Origin: Bythopirellula sp. | GTDB taxonomy: Bacteria; Planctomycetota; Planctomycetia; Pirellulales; Lacipirellulaceae | Direction: 5' to 3' | Length of the DNA stretch: 56,378 nt | Assembly: GCA_028285205.1 (NCBI GenBank) | Contig: JANQQA010000333.1 | Coordinates: forward strand, 1 to 56,378 | In this document: in pieces, positions 44,104 through 52,732 of the stretch | How the letters are laid out: every line of letters begins with the position of its first letter | Numbering within the stretch: position 1 is the stretch's first letter | Program-made: the position numbers and the translations under genes | The notes under the pieces: generated by a model | What the model was told of the DNA's origin: nothing | What the model saw: the letters and a program-made list of their open reading frames with translations, nothing else | The model's database searches: none

Positions 44104-45546
44104 ATGACGAAAAAATTGTATATCGAAACCGTGGGTTGTCAGATGAACGTGCTCGACAGCGAGCTCGTCGTGGCCAGCCTGCGCAAGCATGACTACCAGC
44201 TGACCGACAACACTGACGATGCCGATACGATTCTGTTCAACACGTGCAGCGTGCGACAACACGCCGAGGATAAGATCTACAGTGCGTTGGGACGCTTGAA
44301 AGATGCGAAGAAGAAGCAGCCAAACAAGATCATCGGCGTCCTGGGTTGTATGGCACAAAAGGACCAACGCTTGATTTTCCAGCGCGCTCCCTACGTCGAT
44401 TTGATCGTTGGCCCGGGGCAGCTGCATCAAGTTCCGGACCTGATTGAAGGGATCGAAGCGGGTAGCGGGCCGCAGATGGAAGTCAGCCTGGGACGCAAAG
44501 ACGGTTCGCGCGATCAGATTGAGCGAAGCCACGAGAGCTTCGATCCGTTGCGCGACCCAGCGATGCGACCCACGCCGTTCCAGGCCTATGTTCGGATTCA
44601 GATCGGCTGCGACAAGTTCTGCACTTACTGCATCGTCCCCAGTGTTCGCGGTCCTGAGCAAAGCCGTCCGCCCTACCAGATTCTGGCCGAAGCGCGGCAG
44701 TTGGCGAGTGAGGGCTGCAAGGAGATCATCCTGCTGGGTCAGACGGTCAACAGCTACCGCTACCAAGAGGGCGATACCGAAACCCGATTGAGCGACCTGC
44801 TCCACGCGTTGCACGAGATTGACGGCATCGAGCGCATCAAGTTCGTCACAAACTATCCCAAGGATATGACCGACGACTTGTTAGAAGCCGTCCGTGATTT
44901 GCCGAAATGTGCCAGGTATCTGCATGTGCCGATTCAATCCGCGTCAAATCGCCTCTTGCAACGGATGAAGCGCGGCTACACGGTCGAAGAGTATCTGGTG
45001 ATGATGGATCGGATTCGGAGGTGGATGCCTGATGCGGCGGTCACGAGCGACTTCATCGTTGGGTTCTGCGGCGAGACCGACGAAGAGTTCCAGATGACCT
45101 GTGATCTAGTCCGCGAGCAGCGATTCAAGAACAGCTTCATCTTCAAGTACAGCGAGCGTCCAGGCACGAAGGGAGCGGAGCACTACGAAGATGATGTTCC
45201 TGAACAGGTGAAGCGAGAGAGAAACAACGAACTGCTCGCGATACAGAATGCCATCAGCGAGGAGGATAACCAGGACTTTCTTGGGCGCGAGGTCGAAGTG
45301 CTGGTTGAAGGACCTAGTAAGGCTGCTGCCAAGCAGCTGGAGCGGGATACCGACGCGGCGGACAACACACAGCAGTTACAGCTGACTGGGCGGACGATGT
45401 GCGACCGTATAGTCGTTTTTGACGGAAACCGACGTCAAGTCGGGCAGATCTTGCCGGTGACGGTCTATGATGCGAATGCACATACACTGTTCGGCTCGGT
45501 CGTCACGCAACACGTCGGCCCCGAATTGTTCTCGCTCGGCACCTAG
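44104..45546 (+). CDS. miaB: tRNA-2-methylthio-N6-dimethylallyladenosine synthase
   Basis: This 480-residue radical SAM enzyme adds a methylthio group to i6A37 of tRNA. The N-terminal domain has Cys12, Cys48 and Cys82 (YIETVGCQMN, FNTCSV, GCMAQ) for the second 4Fe-4S cluster. The radical SAM motif is GCDKFCTYC with Cys169, Cys173 and Cys176. A C-terminal TRAM domain follows (from about 400) and binds tRNA. It resembles the E. coli enzyme (474 residues). The insert with KAAAKQLERDTDAADNTQQL within the TRAM region is longer than usual. It precedes glnE by 27 bases on the same strand. The start is ATG 44104. Confidence 0.96.
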   Translation: MTKKLYIETVGCQMNVLDSELVVASLRKHDYQLTDNTDDADTILFNTCSVRQHAEDKIYSALGRLKDAKKKQPNKIIGVLGCMAQKDQRLIFQRAPYVDLIVGPGQLHQVPDLIEGIEAGSGPQMEVSLGRKDGSRDQIERSHESFDPLRDPAMRPTPFQAYVRIQIGCDKFCTYCIVPSVRGPEQSRPPYQILAEARQLASEGCKEIILLGQTVNSYRYQEGDTETRLSDLLHALHEIDGIERIKFVTNYPKDMTDDLLEAVRDLPKCARYLHVPIQSASNRLLQRMKRGYTVEEYLVMMDRIRRWMPDAAVTSDFIVGFCGETDEEFQMTCDLVREQRFKNSFIFKYSERPGTKGAEHYEDDVPEQVKRERNNELLAIQNAISEEDNQDFLGREVEVLVEGPSKAAAKQLERDTDAADNTQQLQLTGRTMCDRIVVFDGNRRQVGQILPVTVYDANAHTLFGSVVTQHVGPELFSLGT

Positions 45547-45573
45547 CTGGTTGCTGCTTTCGTTGAATAGCTG

Positions 45574-48500
45574 ATGCAAGTTGATCAGATTCACTCATTG
45601 CTTGATTCGTTCGCAGATGCAGAGCCCTGGCTGACGAGTCTCGGAGTTGCTCATCCGCGCACCGCGCATGCGAACCTCCTGCGGCTTGCCAAGGCAGGGT
45701 TGCCGCTTGATCTGCTAGGCACGATTTGCGAGCAATTCCAGCAGTCGGCTCCGCAGCTAGCCGATCCCGACATGGCGCTCAACAACTTGGAGCGCTTTCT
45801 CCTGTCGTCGCGGAATATCCTCGCGACGGCTGCTTTGTTCGAACGGGATCGCCAATCGTTGCCAAACTTGCTGTTGATGTTCAACAGTAGCCAGCATCTC
45901 AGCGATCAACTGTGCTCCGATGCAGAAAGCTACGACCTCTTGCGCATGACGGAAGGACAACCTGTCGCGCGCGAACCGTTGGTCGAAGAACTGGTCGAGA
46001 GTTTGCGCGGTCTGAGCAACGAAGCCGACGTGCTGGCGTCCCTCCGCCGATTCAAGCGACGCGAGCATCTTCGCATTGCCTACGGCGACATCGTCCAAGA
46101 GCTGCCGCTTGAGACCATTACGCGTCAACTCTCCTACGTCGCGGATGCGGTCGTCGAAGGCGCGTTGGACTTTGCCACACGGTCAGTAGCCGAACGATTC
46201 AGCAAAGCCAACGGCAGTCCGTTCTCGCCGCCGAGATTTGCGGTGTTGGCACTGGGCAAATTGGGTGGGCTCGAGCTGAATTATTCGAGCGACATCGACC
46301 TGATTTTTTTGTTTCAGCCCACAGATTCAGCACATCCTCGCCGTGAGACCGTATCGCAAGACTATGCCAATCGAGTCGCACAGCATCTCATTCAACTATT
46401 GAGCGACAACACAGACCTGGGTTTTGCTTATCGAGTGGATATGCGGCTGCGACCCGAAGGCAAGCAGGGACCCATTTGCAGCGAAGTCGACAAAGTGCTG
46501 AGCTACTACGACCTGCGTGGTCGCACGTGGGAGCGCCAGGCGTATGTCAAAGCTCGCCCAATCGCCGGCGATCGGGAGCTCGGGACCGACTTTCTCAAAG
46601 AACTGGAACCGTGGATCTACCGCCGGTATCTCACACTTGCCGACATCACGGGTATCAAGCTGCTCAAGCGAAACCTCGAAGCGAACACCTCAGAGTCGGT
46701 AGAGTTGGGCACCAATGTGAAACTCGGGCGGGGAGGCATTCGCGATATCGAATTCGTCATTCAGTTCTTGCAGCTCGTTAGTGGCGGGGTGGAGCCAGGG
46801 GTTCGCACTGGTAATACCTTGGATGCGATCAGTTGTCTGGAGCAGTCTGGCGGCTTGACTCACCAGGAACGAATGCTGCTAGAGGAGAACTATCGCTTTC
46901 TGAGAAAACTAGAGCATCGATTGCAGATCATGTACGATTTGCAGACGCACACGTTACCGATTTCGCGGCAAGGGTTGATCAAGGTCTCTCGGCGAATGGG
47001 CTATGTAGATAGCCCGGAGTCGTCGGCGATCGAAGCATTCCAGGCTGATTATGAGCAGCGGACGGAAGTAAATCACAAGATCTTGAAGCATCTGCTTCAC
47101 GACGCGTTTGGAGAAGACGCGGAGACCGAGCCCGAGGTTGATCTCGTCAACAACCCGAATCCCGATGACGAGACGATCGCGAATGTGCTGGGGCAGTACC
47201 CGTTCCAAGATATCCCCGCGGCGTACATAAATCTGATGTCGCTTGCTGAGGAGCGGATTCCGTTTCTATCAACGCGGCGGTGCCGACTATTCTTGGCCGC
47301 GATCGCTCCACGGCTGTTGTCCGCGATTGCCCAAACTCCTGACCCAGATGCAACGCTGGTCACGTTGAGCCGAGTCAGCGATTCGATCGGCGGCAAGGCG
47401 GCACTGTGGGAATTATTCAGCAGCAATCATCCGACGCTGAATCTCTACGTTACTCTTTGCGCGGCGTGCCCCTATCTGTCTGGGATTCTCACGAGCAATC
47501 CCGGCATGATCGACGAACTATTAGACAGTTTGCTGATTGACCATTTGCCGAGCATCGACACGCTTGAACAGAGTTTGGCTGAGCTGACTCGTGGAGCGGA
47601 AGACGTCGGACCAATTCTACACAGCTTCAAGCACGCACAGCACTTGCGAGTCGGTGTGCGAGATATCTTGGGCAAAGACGATATCGAAGCGACCCACGCA
47701 GAATTATCGGATATCGCGGAAGTGTGCCTCAAGCAGATCATCGCTACCGAGACCAACCGACTGGTAGAGAAGTTAGGCGAGCCTCAGGTCGGGGAACCTG
47801 CCAAGGAACCCTCAGAAGCGACCGACGAACTCCGATTTCATCCCGGCGACGATCAAGTCGGACGGCCTTGTGAGTTTGTCGTACTGGCGATGGGCAAGCT
47901 CGGTGGCCGTGAGCCCAACTACCACAGCGATTTGGACCTCATCTTTCTGTATGAAGCGGATGGGATGACGGTCGTCAACGGGCGCGGGCAAGCGGGTGCG
48001 ACCACCAATCAGCATTTCTATAGCGAGCTTGGACAACGCATTATCAAACAGGCGAGCTCATTCGGTCCTTATGGGCGGCTGTACGAAGTGGACCCGCGTT
48101 TGCGTCCGACCGGTAAGAGTGGATCGCTTGCTGTCTCGTTGGACGAATTCGTCCGCTACTTTACGCGCGGAAACGGTCAGCTCTGGGAACGCCAGTCATT
48201 GTTTAAAGCTCGTGTGATCACCGGTTCTGCTGCTGTCAAAGAACGCACCAAGGCGGCAGTTCAGGCCGCAATGTTCTGCCAGCCGTGGCAGCCAAAGTTC
48301 GCAGCCGAGATTCGCGACATGCGGCTCAAACTTCAAGAGACCGCTTCCCTGCGAAACTTAAAGCGTGCGGCAGGCGGCACGATGGACACCGAATTCATCG
48401 TGCAGATGCTCCAACTTATGCACGGGCAACGCGTTCCCTCGATCCTCAAGACAGGCACATTGGAGGGCTTGGCTGCGCTCAGGCAAGAAGAGATTCTTGC

Positions 48501-48741
48501 TTCCGCAGACGCTGATTTTCTTGCCGAAGCATATCGTTTTCAGCGGAGCATCGAGGCACGTATTCGCCTGATGGACGCCGCCGGAAGACACGAATTCCCC
48601 GACGACCAACTAGAACGTTCGAAACTCGCATTCCTGCTCGGCTACTCTGATACAGATAAACTGGCGAGAGAAGTCTCAGAGGTGTTCTGCGAGGTCCGCG
48701 GTGTCTTTCTGCGCGTATTCAGGGCGGCGGAACACGAATGA
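45574..48741 (+). CDS. glnE: Glutamine synthetase adenylyltransferase/deadenylase
   Basis: This 1055-residue protein controls glutamine synthetase by adding or removing AMP. It has two nucleotidyltransferase domains with the expected motifs: LGKLGGLELNYSSDIDLI near residue 226 and MGKLGGREPNYHSDLDLIFL near residue 772. A helical linker with RGGIRDIEFVIQFLQL lies near 390. E. coli GlnE has 946 residues, so this one is about 110 longer, mostly in the N-terminal helical part and in a hydrophilic insert before the second domain (GEPAKEPSEATDELRF). GlnE activity normally depends on PII. A PII-like gene is at 52330 in this window. The start is ATG 45574. Confidence 0.96.
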   Translation: MQVDQIHSLLDSFADAEPWLTSLGVAHPRTAHANLLRLAKAGLPLDLLGTICEQFQQSAPQLADPDMALNNLERFLLSSRNILATAALFERDRQSLPNLLLMFNSSQHLSDQLCSDAESYDLLRMTEGQPVAREPLVEELVESLRGLSNEADVLASLRRFKRREHLRIAYGDIVQELPLETITRQLSYVADAVVEGALDFATRSVAERFSKANGSPFSPPRFAVLALGKLGGLELNYSSDIDLIFLFQPTDSAHPRRETVSQDYANRVAQHLIQLLSDNTDLGFAYRVDMRLRPEGKQGPICSEVDKVLSYYDLRGRTWERQAYVKARPIAGDRELGTDFLKELEPWIYRRYLTLADITGIKLLKRNLEANTSESVELGTNVKLGRGGIRDIEFVIQFLQLVSGGVEPGVRTGNTLDAISCLEQSGGLTHQERMLLEENYRFLRKLEHRLQIMYDLQTHTLPISRQGLIKVSRRMGYVDSPESSAIEAFQADYEQRTEVNHKILKHLLHDAFGEDAETEPEVDLVNNPNPDDETIANVLGQYPFQDIPAAYINLMSLAEERIPFLSTRRCRLFLAAIAPRLLSAIAQTPDPDATLVTLSRVSDSIGGKAALWELFSSNHPTLNLYVTLCAACPYLSGILTSNPGMIDELLDSLLIDHLPSIDTLEQSLAELTRGAEDVGPILHSFKHAQHLRVGVRDILGKDDIEATHAELSDIAEVCLKQIIATETNRLVEKLGEPQVGEPAKEPSEATDELRFHPGDDQVGRPCEFVVLAMGKLGGREPNYHSDLDLIFLYEADGMTVVNGRGQAGATTNQHFYSELGQRIIKQASSFGPYGRLYEVDPRLRPTGKSGSLAVSLDEFVRYFTRGNGQLWERQSLFKARVITGSAAVKERTKAAVQAAMFCQPWQPKFAAEIRDMRLKLQETASLRNLKRAAGGTMDTEFIVQMLQLMHGQRVPSILKTGTLEGLAALRQEEILASADADFLAEAYRFQRSIEARIRLMDAAGRHEFPDDQLERSKLAFLLGYSDTDKLAREVSEVFCEVRGVFLRVFRAAEHE

Positions 48742-48811
48742 TCGGGCAGCGCGCTTGCGGCGTGTTCAATTTCTTCAGCTCGGCTTGCGTTCTCGTATCG
48801 GTGTTAAAACG

Positions 48812-50761
48812 CTAAGCAACAGACTTGCCCGTCTCGGCGCCAGACGCTCCGTTCCTTTCCGGCGACGGCTGGAATCTGGCATGCAATGATTCCCAATCGA
48901 TGACCAGCCGCCCGCCTGTATTCTCATGTTGTTTAGCCCAGGTCATCAGCAATTCGAGGCAGGCGTGGTCGATGTAATCCAGATCTTTGAAGTCTACGTG
49001 GAGTTCCATTCCGCGCGGCACACTCTCTAACTCGGCAGCAACACGCGGCAGGCGTAGGAATGTTGCGGTACCAATCAAGTGCAGCACTGCGGAGTTTTCT
49101 TCTTGGTTGATCTGCAAATCGGTCTCCAAGTGAGAAAAGTTGTACAGCAGCTTTGCCGCAGCAAGCGCGATGCCTACCAGCACGCCGGTCAGCAGGTCGG
49201 CACAGACAATCATCGTCACGGTTGCCGCATAGATAAAAACTTCGCTCTTGCCGTACTTTGCCAGATCGCGAATGGCCTTTACGTTGAACAGCTTGAAGCC
49301 GGTGTAGACGAGAATCGCTGCGAGGCTGGCGGTCGGAATCTGCCGGAGCAAGAACCCTAGCACGGCCACAAAAATGAGGAGCCAGATGCCGTGTAACACA
49401 GCCGCTAGACGTGTCTTGCCGCCGGCCTGAATGTTGGCTGAGCTGCGGACGATCACACCAGTCATTGGGAGCACGCCCAGGAAACCACAAATCACATTGC
49501 CGACGCCTTGGGCACACAGCTCTCGGTCGTAGTTGGTACGCGGTCCGTCGTGAAGCTGGTCGACGGCGGTAGCGCACAACAGCGTTTCGGCACTCGCGAC
49601 AACCGCCACAAGCAATGCGGTCTTCAGTAGAGTGGAAAACTGTGCGTCGCCGAGTACTGCGAGAGACGGAAAGTGTACTCCGTCCCACAGCCGGTCGGGA
49701 ATCTCAACGTAGAAGACGGGTAGACTTAGCAGCGAAGCGGCTATCGTAGCAACGAGTACCGCCACCAGCGGTCCGGGAATCACCTTCAGTCGAGCGGGGA
49801 CAAACTGCCAGGCCAAGATCGAGAAGATCGCCGCAAGGCCTAGGTATGCCGCCGTGTGATGATTCTTCAATTGCGCGAGGAGGTCTTCCAGCTTCTCGAC
49901 GGCTTCGTCCTGAGCAGCTAGCAGTGCACGTGGGGTATCGGTGCTGAAACTAGCCAGCACGGCCTCGTTCTGTTGTTGAGCCCCGACGGCTGCCTCCTCT
50001 ACTGCCTGCGCCTTTTCGGGACTGCCGAGCAGCTCATCTTCTTCTGTCAACTCCGCGACGATCTCAGTGAGTGTGTCGGTGATGGATTGTTGTTTTTCTG
50101 CCAGCGCAGGCAAACTACCGCGTGCGGCTTCCTTCTGGGCATCGCTGAACTCGATGGCGGGATCGTGCAGATGCGGGAATCGTTCGCCGACTTGCTCTTG
50201 CAAGTCGACTTGTTGACGATGCAATTCACCGACCGCCAGCAGCGTGCGACGTTTGAATTTTCGCGATTCCTGACTGAGAAATTCGGGCGGTGACAGTGCT
50301 TTGACAATCGCCCTCGGAATCGTTACGAGGTTGGTAATGCCGTTGCCCGGCGGTTTGTCGTCGATCATGACGTGGAACTGACTGGCGAAGATTAGCACGC
50401 CGATGCCGGCCAACATTCCTTTGATCACGGCGGGCGAGACAGCACGAAACCATTGGCCAAGCCGGAATATACCAGCGAGTAGCTGCAGCACGCCGGCTAG
50501 CAACACGATGATCCCCAACGTCTCAAGGCCAAACCGTTGCACAATCTCAATGATGATGACGGTCAGGCCAGCTGCCGGCCCGCTCACTTGCAGCGGACAT
50601 CCCGCGATCGACCCGACGACGATACCGCCAACGATTCCCGTGATCAGACCTGCGGCGACTGGTACGCCCGAGGCGATCGCTATGCCCATGCACAGCGGCA
50701 GCGCCACCAAGAACACGACAATCGAGGACATGAAGTCTTGTCTAAGCGTTTTTGGGAACAT
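48812..50761 (-). CDS. SulP family anion transporter with a large soluble insertion
   Basis: This 649-residue protein has the SulP pattern: many membrane helices from residue 10 on, with GPAAGLTVIIIEIV and a GNVICGFLGVLPMTGVIVRSS segment. A STAS domain ends it at about 555-630 (MELHVDFKDLDYIDHACLELL). Between about 158 and 302, between two membrane segments, there is a soluble stretch of about 145 residues. It is highly charged, Gln/Glu/Ala-rich and predicted to be coiled-coil (ELHRQQVDLQEQVGERFPHL, then AVEEAAVGAQQQNEAVL). SulP proteins usually move sulfate, bicarbonate or other anions, and the substrate is not clear here. It converges with glnE at 48741. The start is ATG 50761. Confidence 0.9.
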   Translation of the reverse strand: MFPKTLRQDFMSSIVVFLVALPLCMGIAIASGVPVAAGLITGIVGGIVVGSIAGCPLQVSGPAAGLTVIIIEIVQRFGLETLGIIVLLAGVLQLLAGIFRLGQWFRAVSPAVIKGMLAGIGVLIFASQFHVMIDDKPPGNGITNLVTIPRAIVKALSPPEFLSQESRKFKRRTLLAVGELHRQQVDLQEQVGERFPHLHDPAIEFSDAQKEAARGSLPALAEKQQSITDTLTEIVAELTEEDELLGSPEKAQAVEEAAVGAQQQNEAVLASFSTDTPRALLAAQDEAVEKLEDLLAQLKNHHTAAYLGLAAIFSILAWQFVPARLKVIPGPLVAVLVATIAASLLSLPVFYVEIPDRLWDGVHFPSLAVLGDAQFSTLLKTALLVAVVASAETLLCATAVDQLHDGPRTNYDRELCAQGVGNVICGFLGVLPMTGVIVRSSANIQAGGKTRLAAVLHGIWLLIFVAVLGFLLRQIPTASLAAILVYTGFKLFNVKAIRDLAKYGKSEVFIYAATVTMIVCADLLTGVLVGIALAAAKLLYNFSHLETDLQINQEENSAVLHLIGTATFLRLPRVAAELESVPRGMELHVDFKDLDYIDHACLELLMTWAKQHENTGGRLVIDWESLHARFQPSPERNGASGAETGKSVA

Positions 50762-50957
50762 GCTGACCTCGGTAAGCCTTCACAAGTTGGGATGGTCGTG
50801 AGTGGAATTGGACGGCAGGTGCTTGCGCGGGAATTATCAAGTTGGCAAACGACCTTCGCAAACCAATCTGCTACCAAACCGCCTTCCACTCAGGACAGGC
50901 GAGCGTTTGCTTTGATGAGGCCGCCACTCATCATCGCAGCAGAGTAACTTATCGAGT

Positions 50958-51296
50958 TTAACAACGTAGGGCGGTGCCGAGTCCACCGTTGCGGAGTGTA
51001 TGTTCCGCGCGTGCAAGAGTCGCTAAGCAGGGAGCCTGGCCTGGGCTGTGGGCGAGGTGGAATGGAAGCAAATTGAGGCCAGTTCCGCGGCGTTCGTTGC
51101 GACGGTTCTGTTGCCGACAGTGTCTCTCAGCCACAAGGACTTCCACGTCAACCGACTCGGCCTTGGCGGGAGCCGGCTCGACTTCTGCCGCGTTGATGGT
51201 AGGGATTCCTGAAATGCTTGCACCAAGGAGAATTCCGAGGAGCAACGTATGGTTCAGCAAGTGACGGACAAGCGAGGTTACGAATCGAGCAGGCAT
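50958..51296 (-). CDS. Possible small exported protein
   Basis: This open frame of 112 codons starts at ATG 51296 (27 further codons upstream are not needed). It begins with a plausible signal peptide (MPARFVTSLVRHLLNHTLLL, cleavage near INAAEVEP). The remainder is Arg/His/Ala-rich with no known domain. There is no clear ribosome site, and the composition of the second half (ERRGTGLNLLPFHLAHSPGQ) is odd. It could be a real small exported protein or a chance frame. The call is weak. The region otherwise holds no gene between the SulP transporter and the HU gene. Confidence 0.35.
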   Translation of the reverse strand: MPARFVTSLVRHLLNHTLLLGILLGASISGIPTINAAEVEPAPAKAESVDVEVLVAERHCRQQNRRNERRGTGLNLLPFHLAHSPGQAPCLATLARAEHTLRNGGLGTALRC

Positions 51297-51561
51297 TGCG
51301 GAGAAGGCTGAAAAGTCACCGGGAATTGCGAAGCCTCGTCGCTTTCGTGGGAGGCACTCGACGGATTCTACTAGCAAAGCATGGCAAGCGTGACAATGTC
51401 GAATCTCGATTCCCTCCCGACCGCGACCGCTAAGGGCCTAAACTCTATCGCACAGAACAGCGGCAAGAATTCAAGAATAGATCGTTCGGTGGCCAGTTGC
51501 AAGCTTTTTCAGCCAGGGTGTCGCGAGGTCAGTTGTGGTGCGGCTGACGGGAAAGTTGAAC

Positions 51562-51595
51562 AAAAAAACCCTCCAACCGTCCGACGATTGGAGGG
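51562..51595 (-). terminator. Rho-independent terminator of the HU gene
   Basis: On the minus strand an 8-base stem CCCTCCAA/TTGGAGGG (51569-51576 with 51588-51595) with an 11-base loop is followed by seven T residues. It is 31 bases past the stop of the HU gene, in the right orientation. This is one of the clearest hairpins in the window. Confidence 0.9.
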
Positions 51596-51625
51596 TCGTA
51601 GACCCAGTGCGATTTCGCTGTGACG

Positions 51626-51955
51626 CTAAACCATGTCCTTGAGGCCCTTCAGTGGCAGAATCTTTACCACATTGCGAGCTGGCTTGGCCTTGAAGATGGT
51701 TTCTTCTTTGGTGAATGGATTGATTCCCTTACGTGCCTTGGTCGCTGGCTTGCGCACAACTTTGACTTTCATCAGACCAGGAATGTTAAAGACACCAGGG
51801 CCGCTCTTCTTGAGGTTCTTGCCAATCAGACTACCTAGGTCTTCCAGCAGCCCGGCGACTTCCTTCTTGGTGAAACCACTCGACTCGGACAGCGAGGCGA
51901 GGATCTCAGACTTGGTCATGGGTTTCTTGGTCGCAGCCGCTTTTTTCTTCGCCAT
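51626..51955 (-). CDS. HU-family DNA-binding protein with a lysine-rich tail
   Basis: This 109-residue protein starts at ATG 51955, with AAAAGGGA upstream. The open frame reaches 52177, but that part is not protein-like. The core matches HU/IHF: SEILASLSESSGFTKKEVAG at the start, GVFNIPGLMKVKVV in the middle, and GINPFTKEETIFKAKPARNV as the signature near the end. HU bends and compacts DNA. The first 14 residues are MAKKKAAATKKPMT, a histone-H1-like basic tail that is not in E. coli HU. A strong terminator follows the gene, and two inverted repeats lie upstream (52115-52183). These suggest high, regulated expression. Confidence 0.95.
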   Translation of the reverse strand: MAKKKAAATKKPMTKSEILASLSESSGFTKKEVAGLLEDLGSLIGKNLKKSGPGVFNIPGLMKVKVVRKPATKARKGINPFTKEETIFKAKPARNVVKILPLKGLKDMV

Positions 51956-52114
51956 CTTAAATCCCTTTTCTTGGTTTGAAGCAATACAGTTTGAACGAGT
52001 TGCAACACGTGTTGCGAAGCTTGTATTTGCATGGCCATCCAATGGCACTCCCATTGGTAGAACTGCTTGACGCGTTCTTTCTCTAGCCCGGATAGAGAAC
52101 GTATTGTCCTCAGC

Positions 52115-52130
52115 TTGCCAGTGTTGGCAA
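52115..52130. repeat. 16-base inverted repeat upstream of the HU gene
   Basis: TTGCCA at 52115-52120 and TGGCAA at 52125-52130 form a perfect palindrome around GTGT. It overlaps the possible -35 element, so it may be an operator for a dimeric regulator or the base of an RNA hairpin. Confidence 0.6.
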
Positions 52131-52183
52131 GTCCGAAATGGCCAGAAAACGCCGAGAAAATGGCTATTTGTGGCCATTTGGAC
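52131..52183. repeat. Long imperfect hairpin upstream of the HU gene
   Basis: GTCC-G-AAATGGCCA (52131-52144) pairs with TGGCCATTT-GGAC (52171-52183). The pairing covers 13 bases, broken only by a single unpaired G at 52135, around a 26-base loop. It lies directly beside the 16-base palindrome. No T-run follows, so it is unlikely to be a terminator of the PII-like gene. It may be part of a regulatory leader or an unrecognised RNA. Confidence 0.6.
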
Positions 52184-52329
52184 GTTGTGGCGGCGTCCCT
52201 GACGGTTTGTCGCACACTGAGAGTGACGTTGGCATTCGCTAGCGCCTATGACGAGAGTTTAGGGAAGCCAAGGACTGCAATCCCAAGCGGCCGGTAGATT
52301 TCATTACCCGGCGAGTTAGCCAATCGGAA

Positions 52330-52653
52330 TCACGTATTGGCAAGCGGAATCATCTCGTGCGACTGGGCCGAAAGGACGAAGATCTTGCCATCGCCGATCC
52401 TGCCTGTGCGGGCGATTTCCACAAGTTTGCGAATGACTTCTTCCGCTCTGGAATCGTCGACCCAGGCGGTGATCTGAACCTTAGGTAAGAAGGCGAGCGC
52501 GTACTCGCTGTCAGTGTATTGGTCGAGGTAACTCTTTTGTCGACCCATGCCTTTCACTTCGCAAACCTCGACAGCTTCCAGCGGCGCGCGGCGGAGGCCT
52601 TCGAGGATCTTCTCAGCCAGAAACGGTTTGACGATTGCTACGAGTTGCTTCAT
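52330..52653 (-). CDS. PII-family nitrogen-regulator-like protein with an unusual C-terminus
   Basis: This 107-residue protein has the PII fold. Tyr51, the uridylylation site of the T-loop (QYTDSEYALAFLPK), is conserved, as are the second signature TGRIGDGKIFV at 83-93 and the first-signature region GMGRQKS. PII proteins report the 2-oxoglutarate/ATP state to ammonium transporters and GlnE. The usual C-terminal RIRTGE arginines are absent: the sequence ends QSHEMIPLANT after FVLSA. This points to altered nucleotide binding. A ferredoxin gene lies 79 bases upstream on the same strand with a CTAG-type inverted repeat between them. The start is ATG 52653. Confidence 0.85.
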   Translation of the reverse strand: MKQLVAIVKPFLAEKILEGLRRAPLEAVEVCEVKGMGRQKSYLDQYTDSEYALAFLPKVQITAWVDDSRAEEVIRKLVEIARTGRIGDGKIFVLSAQSHEMIPLANT

Positions 52654-52663
52654 GGAAGTTGCC

Positions 52664-52709
52664 AGTTGCTAGTTTGCTAGGCGCTAGTTTTCAGCATTTT
52701 CTAGCAACT
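52664..52709. repeat. CTAG-rich inverted repeat between the ferredoxin and PII-like genes
   Basis: AGTTGCTAG (52664-52672) and CTAGCAACT (52701-52709) are perfect inverted copies separated by 28 bases, and additional CTAG-containing fragments surround them. No T-run follows on the minus strand, so this is not a classical terminator. Confidence 0.65.
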
Positions 52710-52732
52710 AGCGACGAGCAGCGAACAACTCA

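Larger units (their letters stand above)
51956..52329. other. Leader region of the HU gene with two inverted repeats
   Basis: This 374-base stretch separates the HU gene from the upstream PII-like gene, both on the minus strand. It contains two adjacent inverted repeats (listed separately) and no open frame with coding character. A possible promoter on the minus strand has TTGCCA and GACAAT with a 16-base spacer near 52102-52130. Confidence 0.5.

Noticed and set aside
43717..44814. 365-codon frame on the minus strand opposite the start of miaB
   Set aside because: It lies antisense to miaB, which has complete radical SAM motifs; no family similarity is visible.
48742..48811. Shared terminator between glnE and the SulP gene
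   Set aside because: The 70-base convergent gap has no clear stem with a T-run on either strand.
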